DNA of 8,557 nt from Firmicutes bacterium UBA5301 (GTDB lineage: Bacteria > Bacillota > UBA5301). A program made the position numbers and the translations under genes. The number at the start of each line of letters is the position of its first letter. The stretch's first letter is position 1. Location of the stretch: NCBI GenBank assembly GCA_002408345.1, contig DHRX01000091.1, forward strand, positions 1 to 8,557, written 5' to 3'. The notes under the pieces are model-generated. The model had not been told where the DNA came from and did no database searches. It saw nothing but the letters and a program-made list of their open reading frames with translations. Below are positions 1 to 5,797 of this stretch, piece by piece.

Positions 1-968
1 CCTACATAAGGATCAGTCATAATCTTAAACGCCAGCGCCACAAACGGCTCATCATCAGAAGCTATCCGCTCTATCTCCTCGCCAGTTTCAGGGTTATTTC
101 CCTTAGTCGGTGGGATATCTAACGGTGACGGCATATAGTCGACGATCGCATCTAGCAACCGCTGAATACCCTTGTTTTTAAAGGCCGAACCACATAGCAC
201 CGGAACCGCTTGACTACTAAGGGTCGCCTTCCGAAGAGCAGCTTTGAGTTCGTCAATAGTGATCTCTTCGCCCTCAAGGTACTTAAGCATTAATTCTTCA
301 TCGGTTTCAGCAATAGCTTCAAGCATTGCTTCTCTTTTTTCGGCTACCAATTCTTGTAGTTCGTCTGGAATTTCGGATTCATCGCTCCTGGTTCCTAAGT
401 CATCTACATAAATGATTGCTTTTTCTGTGATTAAATCTACCATGCCCACAAATTTCTCTTCAGCACCAATCGGCACCTGAATAGGAATAGGGTTTGCCCC
501 TAACTTCTTCCTGATTTCTTCAACTACACCAAAAAAATCAGCACCTGTACGATCCATTTTGTTAACAAAGGCTACCCGTGGAACACCATAGCCGTCAGCC
601 TGACGCCAAACCGTCTCTGACTGTGGCTGGACACCGCCAACTGCGCAAAAAACAGCAACAGCGCCGTCGAGTACCCGCAAAGATCTTTCCACTTCAACAG
701 TAAAGTCAACGTGCCCGGGCGTATCAATAACGTTAACGCGATGACCTTTCCATTGGGCAGTAGTAGCCGCAGAAGTAATCGTGATACCCCGCTCTTGCTC
801 CTGAACCATCCAGTCCATGGTAGCGCTACCTTCGTGGACTTCACCGAGCTTATGAACCTTACCGGTATAAAAAAGTATCCGTTCGGTAGTTGTGGTCTTA
901 CCAGCATCGATGTGGGCCATGATACCAATATTTCTTGTGTTTTCCAGTGAAAACTGTCTAGCTCCCAA
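1..968 (-). CDS. fusA: Translation elongation factor G (EF-G), N-terminal part, cut by the left window edge
   Basis: EF-G is the cytoplasmic GTPase that drives translocation of tRNAs and mRNA on the ribosome and, with RRF, ribosome recycling. I translated the 322 codons in the window and found no interruption. The GTPase motifs are all present: G1 AHIDAGKT at residues 18-25, G2 GITIT at 61-65, G3 DTPGH at 82-86, G4 NKMD at 136-139 and G5 GSAFK at 260-264. The EF-G-specific G' insert lies between G4 and G5, and the last residues (IMTDPYVG) are the start of domain II, so roughly the C-terminal half is outside the window. The start is placed at a TTG (966-968) giving MGARQFSLENTRN, one residue longer than the usual MARQF. 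A GAGG lies 9 bases upstream. An in-frame GTG at 981-983 would add five residues but has no ribosome binding site. It follows rpsG after 39 bases with no terminator. Identity is certain; the start is probable. Confidence 0.97.
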   Translation of the reverse strand, partial: MGARQFSLENTRNIGIMAHIDAGKTTTTERILFYTGKVHKLGEVHEGSATMDWMVQEQERGITITSAATTAQWKGHRVNVIDTPGHVDFTVEVERSLRVLDGAVAVFCAVGGVQPQSETVWRQADGYGVPRVAFVNKMDRTGADFFGVVEEIRKKLGANPIPIQVPIGAEEKFVGMVDLITEKAIIYVDDLGTRSDESEIPDELQELVAEKREAMLEAIAETDEELMLKYLEGEEITIDELKAALRKATLSSQAVPVLCGSAFKNKGIQRLLDAIVDYMPSPLDIPPTKGNNPETGEEIERIASDDEPFVALAFKIMTDPYV

Positions 969-977
969 AAAACTCAA

Positions 978-981
978 CCTC
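978..981 (-). promoter_or_regulatory. Weak ribosome binding site of fusA, decides the TTG start
   Basis: On the minus strand the bases GAGG (inside TGAGGTTGAG) lie 9 bases before the TTG at 968-966. This is the only Shine-Dalgarno-like match in the 39-base rpsG-fusA gap, and it favours the TTG over the in-frame GTG at 983-981, which it overlaps. It is clearly weaker than the sites of rpsL and rpsG. Seen in the sequence; its use is inferred. Confidence 0.6.
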
Positions 982-1007
982 ACAATCGCTATGTTAAACT
1001 GACCGAC

Positions 1008-1478
1008 TTACCAACGGTAGTGAGCAAACGCTTTGTTGGCTTCAGCCATACGGTGAGTGTCTTCCCGTTTTTTAACAGCGCCACCTTGCCCATTAGCAGC
1101 GTCCATAATCTCAGCTGCTAGCCGTTCAGCCATAGTATGTTCGTTTCGGTCCCGAGAATAACTAACTATCCACCGGATTCCTAAAGCGGTTTTACGCTCG
1201 GGCCGTACTTCCACGGGTACCTGATAGGTAGCACCGCCAACACGTCTTGGCTTAACCTCAACCTGAGGCATAACATTATTCATGGCTTTTTCCATTACTT
1301 CAAGCGGGTCATTGCCGGTCTTTTCTTTAATAATATCCATTGCTGAATACATGATACTTTCAGCAAGGTTCCTCTTCCCATCCAACATCATCTTGCCGAT
1401 AATTTTGGTTACCAGCTCACTGTTATATATAGGATCGGGTTTAGCAACCCGCTTGGGAACATGACCTTTCCTAGGCAT
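1008..1478 (-). CDS. rpsG: 30S ribosomal protein S7
   Basis: S7 is the primary binding protein of the 16S rRNA 3' major domain; it nucleates assembly of the 30S head and contacts the E-site tRNA and mRNA. The 156-residue product has the usual family length and is complete. Visible landmarks are the N-terminal MPRKGHVPKR, the beta-hairpin region around residues 75-92 (VKPRRVGGATYQVPVEV), the conserved ALGIRWIVSYSR at 98-109, the AERLAAEIMDAANGQGGAVKKRED block at 117-140 (RNA-binding helices) and the terminal AFAHYRW. The ATG start is supported by AGGAGG six bases upstream. It lies 39 bases after rpsL and 39 bases before fusA, the usual str-operon position. In E. coli S7 represses its own operon through the rpsL-rpsG spacer; the spacer here is short and shows no obvious comparable structure. 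Confidence 0.99.
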   Translation of the reverse strand: MPRKGHVPKRVAKPDPIYNSELVTKIIGKMMLDGKRNLAESIMYSAMDIIKEKTGNDPLEVMEKAMNNVMPQVEVKPRRVGGATYQVPVEVRPERKTALGIRWIVSYSRDRNEHTMAERLAAEIMDAANGQGGAVKKREDTHRMAEANKAFAHYRW

Positions 1479-1484
1479 ATTTCC

Positions 1485-1490
1485 CCTCCT
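1485..1490 (-). promoter_or_regulatory. Ribosome binding site of rpsG
   Basis: The minus strand reads AGGAGGGGAAAT directly before the ATG at 1478. AGGAGG is six bases from the start codon, a strong site that fixes the S7 start. Confidence 0.85.
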
Positions 1491-1517
1491 TACTCCCTAT
1501 TCTGGGTGTAACTCTTA

Positions 1518-1934
1518 TTATTTAGAACGTTTAGCACCATATTTCGAACGTCCCTGTTTACGATTGGCCACACCAGCCGTATCCAGAGCACCACGGACAA
1601 TGTGATAACGTACACCAGGGAGATCCTTTACCCGGCCTCCCCTGATTAGAACAACTGAGTGTTCTTGCAGGTTATGACCTTCGCCTGGAATATACGCCGT
1701 CACCTCAACTCCATTAGTCAAACGTACCCTGGCAATCTTCCGCAATGCAGAGTTTGGTTTTTTAGGTGTAGCGGTTTTAACCACTGTACAAACCCCACGT
1801 TTTTGCGGAGAACCCAATTCGGAGAACCGGTGCTCAGCCTTTTTAGAGTTATACACCCACCGTAGTGCCGGTGCATCACTTTTTTGTGCTACAGCTTTAC
1901 GGCCTCTTCTTACCAACTGATTAATAGTCGGCAC
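1518..1934 (-). CDS. rpsL: 30S ribosomal protein S12
   Basis: S12 sits at the decoding centre of the 30S subunit and helps control tRNA selection accuracy; it is the classic streptomycin-resistance target. The 138-residue product is complete. It has the N-terminal MPTINQLVRRGRK, the insertion typical of Firmicutes S12 (about residues 26-44, VYNSKKAEHRFSELGSPQK), the TPKKPNSALRK loop at 56-66 and the GHNLQEHSVVLIRGGRVKDLPG region at 86-107. The lysines matching E. coli K42 and K43 (58, 59) and K87 (103) are unchanged, as is the aspartate (104) that RimO methylthiolates in many bacteria. The start is GTG, backed by a full-length Shine-Dalgarno. The TAA stop is followed at once by a second in-frame TAA. 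It lies 29 bases after the L7Ae-like gene. Confidence 0.99.
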   Translation of the reverse strand: MPTINQLVRRGRKAVAQKSDAPALRWVYNSKKAEHRFSELGSPQKRGVCTVVKTATPKKPNSALRKIARVRLTNGVEVTAYIPGEGHNLQEHSVVLIRGGRVKDLPGVRYHIVRGALDTAGVANRKQGRSKYGAKRSK

Positions 1935-1941
1935 CTATAGG

Positions 1942-1950
1942 CACCTCCTT
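1942..1950 (-). promoter_or_regulatory. Very strong ribosome binding site of rpsL
   Basis: The minus strand reads AAGGAGGTG, a near-complete match to the complement of the 16S rRNA 3' end. The AAGGAGG core ends 9 bases before the GTG at 1934-1932. It is the best ribosome binding site in the window and confirms the GTG start, which also gives the family's MPTINQ N-terminus. Confidence 0.9.
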
Positions 1951-1963
1951 CCCAAACGAAAGT

Positions 1964-2227
1964 CTAATTATTTTTAGGCTCCTTTAAAAGAGCAGCCACT
2001 GCTGCTCCAACTTGAATGGAGCAAGCAGCGCCTAACTGATCCATCGAAGGGACCTTGAGAAACTTGACCTTTTGCTCTTGACATTTCTGTTCAAGCGGTC
2101 TGATTACCTTGGGATCAGCATCGGCAGCGATGAAGACCAAGGCAACCTCTCCTTTGGTCAAGGCTTTGGCAGTTTGTTTTGCCCCAACTACCCTACGCTC
2201 TGGGTCATCAAGGATTGACAAATCCAT
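1964..2227 (-). CDS. rplGB: L7Ae/L30e/S12e/Gadd45-family RNA-binding protein (YbxF-like)
   Basis: This 87-residue protein belongs to the small bacterial L7Ae-like family found between rpoC and rpsL in many Firmicutes (B. subtilis YbxF); members bind kink-turn RNA. Residues 12-23 (RVVGAKQTAKAL) match the family's G-T-K-Q-T RNA-contact motif with Ala for the usual Thr. VFIAADADP at 31-39 and LGAACSIQVGAAVAAL at 65-80 match the central strand and the C-terminal part of the fold. The first ten residues (MDLSILDDPE) are acidic and look variable. The ATG start has GGAG ten bases upstream; an AAGG directly touching the ATG is too close to be the main site. It is the first gene after the promoter at 2277-2305 and ends 29 bases before rpsL. 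The exact in vivo RNA partner is not known from the sequence. The family call is firm; the symbol is by position and similarity to the Firmicutes gene. Confidence 0.93.
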   Translation of the reverse strand: MDLSILDDPERRVVGAKQTAKALTKGEVALVFIAADADPKVIRPLEQKCQEQKVKFLKVPSMDQLGAACSIQVGAAVAALLKEPKNN

Positions 2228-2270
2228 CCTTCAACAACTCCATACTTGAGGAACGTCTATTAAAACACAC
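2228..2270 (-). other. Predicted 5' leader of the L7Ae-rpsL-rpsG-fusA transcript
   Basis: If transcription starts about 7 bases after the -10 box, the leader is about 43 bases. It holds the GGAG ribosome binding site (2238-2241). A short weak hairpin can form with arms GUUCC (2254-2250) and GGAGU (2241-2237) around an eight-base loop, which would cover that site. Only five pairs, two of them G-U, so it may not be functional. Seen in the sequence; its extent depends on the promoter prediction. Confidence 0.45.
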
Positions 2271-2276
2271 TTTTGT

Positions 2277-2305
2277 ATTTTAGCACCAGCTTTACAGGCT
2301 GTCAA
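2277..2305 (-). promoter_or_regulatory. Predicted sigma-A promoter between rpoC and the L7Ae-like gene
   Basis: On the minus strand a perfect -35 box TTGACA (2305-2300) is followed by a spacer of exactly 17 bases and a -10 box TAAAAT (2282-2277), one mismatch from TATAAT. Transcription would start near 2270. It lies in the only gap over 40 bases in the window and points towards the L7Ae-like gene, rpsL, rpsG and fusA. The boxes and spacing are seen directly; activity is inferred. It would let the translation genes be expressed above or independently of rpoBC. Confidence 0.8.
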
Positions 2306-2309
2306 GCTG
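2287..2309. repeat. Near-perfect 23-bp palindrome overlapping the -35 box
   Basis: On the minus strand the arms are CAGCTTGACA and TGTAAAGCTG around a central GCC, pairing at every arm position except one (G against A). The innermost G-C of the centre also matches in double-stranded DNA, leaving one unpaired central base. The -35 TTGACA lies wholly inside the left arm. As RNA, reading through from rpoC, it could form a ten-position hairpin. No U-run follows (GUGCUAAAAUAC), so it is not a classical intrinsic terminator. It could be a binding site for a dimeric regulator or a structure in the rpoC 3' end. Confidence 0.6.
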
Positions 2310-2330
2310 AACTTAGCATTCCAATGAATT

Positions 2331-5300
2331 TTAATCAACTTTTACTACTTTCAGATGACGATACCTGCTCATACCAGTACCAGCTGGAATGAGTTTGCCG
2401 ATGATGACGTTTTCCTTTAACCCTAACAACGGATCTACTTTACCTTTTATTGAAGCATCCGTCAATACTCTAGTGGTCTCCTGGAAAGAAGCCGCTGACA
2501 AGAAGCTTTCAGTTGCTAGGGAAGCCTTGGTTATTCCTAAGAGGACATCCTTATAGGTTGCTGGTTCGTGACCTTCTGCCACGACAGCCCGATTAACCTC
2601 TTCTAGCTCAAAAACATCGACTAACCCACCAGGAAGTAGTTCTGTATCACCTGGATCCTCTACTCTAACCTTTCTCAACATCTGACGGACAATAACTTCA
2701 ATGTGCTTATCGTCAATATCTACACCTTGAGAACGGTAGACGTCTTGCACCTCTTGAACAAGATAAGACTGAACCGGCCGTACACCCCTGGTTCGTAGAA
2801 TATCATGGGGGTTAAGGGCCCCTTCGGTAATCTGAATTCCAGGCGAAACCTGCTGCCCATCATCAATCTTAAGCCTTGCGCCAAAAGGAATCTGGTAGGT
2901 TTTCTCGCCGCCGTCGGTCTTAGCAATGATAACCTTGCGTACACCCTTGCTTTCCACCATTTTAGCGGCACCTTCCACCTCACAGAGGATACCCTGACCT
3001 TTGGGTTTACGTGCTTCAAAGAGCTCTTCTACTCGAGGCAGACCTTGGGTAATATCATCGCCAGCAACACCACCGGTATGGAAAGTCCGCATGGTTAACT
3101 GGGTACCTGGCTCACCGATAGATTGGGCGGCAATAGTTCCTACCGCTTCCCCTATCTGCACCGGTTCACCGGTTGCCAAGTTACGCCCGTAGCATTTGGC
3201 ACAAACCCCATACCGTGATTGGCAAGTTAATACCGATCTGATTTTGGCCGACTTGAGACCCACCGCCTGAATCTTCCGAGCTTTTGACCTGCTAATCATC
3301 GTATTTTTGGCCACCAAAACTTCACCGGTCTCGGGATCAAGAATATCCTCGGCAGCTACTCGACCGTTTAACCGCTCAGCTAGCGATTCAATAACCTCGG
3401 GTCCATCAGTAATAGCGCTGACTTCGATGCTCTCTTTGGTTTCGCAATCTTCTTGACGGACAATAACGTCTTGAGCAACGTCAACTAGACGCCTAGTTAG
3501 ATAACCTGAGTCTGCGGTCCGTAAGGCGGTATCTGCTAAACCTTTTCGGGTACCGTGGGTAGAGATAAAGTACTCTAACACATCAAGCCCTTCTCGGAAG
3601 TTGGATTTAATCGGAATTTCAATAATCCGCCCAGAAGGATCAGCCATTAAACCACGCATACCAGCTAACTGGCTAAGCTGTGATTTGTTACCTCGGGCCC
3701 CGGAGATCGCCATCATATACACCGGGTTGGTACTCTCTAGATTATCTAACATAGCCTCAGTAACATCTTCTTTAGCCTGGGTCCAGATATCGCATACCCT
3801 CCGGTAACGTTCTTCCTCAGTAATTAGACCCCGTCTATGTTGTTGATCAACCTTGGCTACCTCAGCTTCAGCAGCACCGATAACCTCTCTTTTCGCCGCT
3901 GGTATCTTAATATCAGAAACAGCAATAGTTGCACCAGAAACTGTTGCAAAGTGAAAACCTAGGTGTTTCAGATTATCCAAAAGTAACGCAGTTCCTGAGG
4001 GGCCTAGCTTTTCGTAAGCTTCGTCGATAACTTCGCCCAGTTTCTTTTTATCAATAGTTACATTCCAAAAACCTAGTTCAGCTGGGAGCGCATTATTAAA
4101 AATTACTCGTCCAACTGTAGTCTCTAGTAATTCGCCATCACGCCTAATTTTGACCTTGGCATGTAAAGCGACTATTTTGTGATAATAAGCCTGTTCAAGC
4201 TCGTCCTCATTGGCAAAAGCCATCCCTTCTCCTTGAACCCCCTCTTGATCCAAGGTCAAGTAGTAGAGTCCGATAACCATATCTTGAGTCGGTACCGCAA
4301 TCGGCCGACCATGAGCCGGTGATAGGATATTGTTCGCCGATAACATTAATATCCGAGCCTCAGACTGTGCCTCTGCCGAAAGAGGAACGTGGACCGCCAT
4401 CTGGTCACCATCAAAGTCAGCGTTATACGCAGTACAAACTAGCGGGTGGACTTGGATGGCCCGTCCTTCTACTAAAACAGGTTCGAAAGCTTGAATACCC
4501 AAACGGTGAAGGGTCGGAGCCCGGTTTAGTAAGACCGGGTGCTCTTTAATAACCTGCTCCAATACATCCCAAACCTCATCACGCATCCGTTCAATCATGC
4601 GCTTGGCGCTTTTAATGTTATGAGCGTGCCCCCCGTCTACTAACCGTTTCATAACGAAAGGTTTAAATAGCTCTAACGCCATTTCTTTAGGTAAACCACA
4701 CTGGTGTAGTTTAAGCTCTGGCCCAACTACAATTACCGAACGTCCAGAATAGTCAACCCGCTTTCCTAAGAGATTTTGCCGGAAACGCCCTTGCTTACCT
4801 TTAAGCATATCACTTAGCGATTTTAAGGGACGATTGCCCGGCCCAGTTACTGGACGTCCCCGCCGTCCATTATCGATTAAAGCATCTACCGCTTCCTGTA
4901 ACATCCGCTTTTCGTTACGAACGATAATGTCTGGAGCTCCTAACTCTAAGAGCCGTTTCAAACGATTATTACGATTAATTACTCGACGATAAAGATCATT
5001 TAAATCGGAAGTGGCAAACCGACCACCATCTAACTGAACCATCGGCCGTAATTCTGGCGGAATAACCGGAATAACTTCAAGGATCATTGACCCCGGTAAG
5101 TTACCTGATTTCCGGAAAGCTTCAACTACTTCTAAACGCCGTACCGCTCGAATCCGCCGTTGCCCGGTAGTCTCTCGTACTTCTGTCCGCAACTCGGCAG
5201 CGAGTTGGTCTAAATCGATCTCTTCCAGTAGCGTCTCAATAGCCTCGGCGCCCATTCCAGCTTTAAAACTAGCCCCGTATTTATCCCGCATCTCGCGATA

Positions 5301-5762
5301 CTCAGACTCGGTCAAGAGCTGTTTTTTAGTTAGAGGGGTATCCCCAGGCTCTAAAACAATATAGGATGCAAAATAGAGGACCTTTTCTAAAGCCCGTGGT
5401 GAGATATCCAAAATTAAACCCATACGGCTCGGAATACCCTTGAAATACCAGATATGAGAGACCGGGGCAGCTAACTCAATGTGCCCCATCCGCTCCCGAC
5501 GGACTTTAGCTCTAGTTACCTCAACACCACAGCGGTCACAAACGATCCCTTTGTAACGTACTCGTTTGTATTTACCGCAATGACATTCCCAGTCACGGGT
5601 CGGACCAAAGATCCGTTCACAGAACAAACCGTCACGCTCCGGTTTTAAGGTCCGGTAATTGATAGTTTCAGGTTTTTTAACCTCCCCGCTAGACCAGCTG
5701 CGAATCGTTTCAGGCGAAGCTAAGCCGATTTTAATTCGATCAAAATTATTTACATCTAACAA
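2331..5762 (-). CDS. rpoC: DNA-directed RNA polymerase beta' subunit
   Basis: Beta' carries the catalytic Mg2+ and much of the DNA clamp of RNA polymerase. The product is complete at 1143 residues, a little shorter than B. subtilis beta'. Landmarks in order: zinc-binding domain with C60, C62, C75, C78; clamp and lid/rudder region to about 330 (GKQGRFRQNLLGKRVDYSGR at 322-341); double-psi barrel with the catalytic NADFDGD at 447-453 (D449, D451, D453); bridge helix at about 727-762 (FISTHGTRKGLADTALRTADSG inside it); second zinc site C773, C847, C854, C857; trigger loop starting with TQLTMRTFHTGG at 887-898; C-terminal clamp ending LKVVKVD. All key residues are present. The start is a TTG giving MLDVNNFD, the usual Clostridia N-terminus, with AAAGGGGG eight bases upstream. 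It lies 35 bases after rpoB, so co-transcription is likely. It is followed by the 103-base gap holding a new promoter. Confidence 0.99.
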   Translation of the reverse strand: MLDVNNFDRIKIGLASPETIRSWSSGEVKKPETINYRTLKPERDGLFCERIFGPTRDWECHCGKYKRVRYKGIVCDRCGVEVTRAKVRRERMGHIELAAPVSHIWYFKGIPSRMGLILDISPRALEKVLYFASYIVLEPGDTPLTKKQLLTESEYREMRDKYGASFKAGMGAEAIETLLEEIDLDQLAAELRTEVRETTGQRRIRAVRRLEVVEAFRKSGNLPGSMILEVIPVIPPELRPMVQLDGGRFATSDLNDLYRRVINRNNRLKRLLELGAPDIIVRNEKRMLQEAVDALIDNGRRGRPVTGPGNRPLKSLSDMLKGKQGRFRQNLLGKRVDYSGRSVIVVGPELKLHQCGLPKEMALELFKPFVMKRLVDGGHAHNIKSAKRMIERMRDEVWDVLEQVIKEHPVLLNRAPTLHRLGIQAFEPVLVEGRAIQVHPLVCTAYNADFDGDQMAVHVPLSAEAQSEARILMLSANNILSPAHGRPIAVPTQDMVIGLYYLTLDQEGVQGEGMAFANEDELEQAYYHKIVALHAKVKIRRDGELLETTVGRVIFNNALPAELGFWNVTIDKKKLGEVIDEAYEKLGPSGTALLLDNLKHLGFHFATVSGATIAVSDIKIPAAKREVIGAAEAEVAKVDQQHRRGLITEEERYRRVCDIWTQAKEDVTEAMLDNLESTNPVYMMAISGARGNKSQLSQLAGMRGLMADPSGRIIEIPIKSNFREGLDVLEYFISTHGTRKGLADTALRTADSGYLTRRLVDVAQDVIVRQEDCETKESIEVSAITDGPEVIESLAERLNGRVAAEDILDPETGEVLVAKNTMISRSKARKIQAVGLKSAKIRSVLTCQSRYGVCAKCYGRNLATGEPVQIGEAVGTIAAQSIGEPGTQLTMRTFHTGGVAGDDITQGLPRVEELFEARKPKGQGILCEVEGAAKMVESKGVRKVIIAKTDGGEKTYQIPFGARLKIDDGQQVSPGIQITEGALNPHDILRTRGVRPVQSYLVQEVQDVYRSQGVDIDDKHIEVIVRQMLRKVRVEDPGDTELLPGGLVDVFELEEVNRAVVAEGHEPATYKDVLLGITKASLATESFLSAASFQETTRVLTDASIKGKVDPLLGLKENVIIGKLIPAGTGMSRYRHLKVVKVD

Positions 5763-5770
5763 CGGCCGTT

Positions 5771-5778
5771 CCCCCTTT
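5771..5778 (-). promoter_or_regulatory. Ribosome binding site of rpoC, decides the TTG start
   Basis: The minus strand reads AAAGGGGG, then eight bases (AACGGCCG), then TTG at 5762-5760. The site uses a G-run in place of the usual GGAGG, so pairing includes a G-U. It is the only purine-rich block in the 35-base rpoB-rpoC gap and supports the TTG start. Confidence 0.8.
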
Positions 5779-5797
5779 AAAGTCTTGAAAAGGCGAA

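Noticed and set aside
711..950. Plus-strand open frame of 79 codons and a minus-strand frame at 572-928
   Set aside because: Both overlap the GTPase domain of fusA, whose frame is intact and carries all G motifs. They are out-of-frame shadows.
1479..1517. S7 autoregulatory structure in the rpsL-rpsG spacer as in E. coli
   Set aside because: The spacer is only 39 bases, mostly the ribosome binding site, with no stem I could pair convincingly.
2078..2083. Plus-strand TTGACA as an antisense promoter
   Set aside because: At a 17-base spacing the -10 position reads TGATTA, a poor match, and it lies inside the L7Ae-like coding region.
2215..2220. Second plus-strand TTGACA near the start of the L7Ae-like gene
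   Set aside because: No TATAAT-like box at 16-18 bases downstream (CTCCAT and neighbours), so no supported promoter.
2287..2309. Intrinsic terminator after rpoC
   Set aside because: The hairpin is present but is followed by GUGCUAAAAUAC with no U-run, so a classical terminator is not supported.
4319..4549. Plus-strand open frame of 76 codons
   Set aside because: It lies antisense to the most conserved part of rpoC, including the NADFDGD loop; the sequence is explained by rpoC and the product resembles nothing I recognise.
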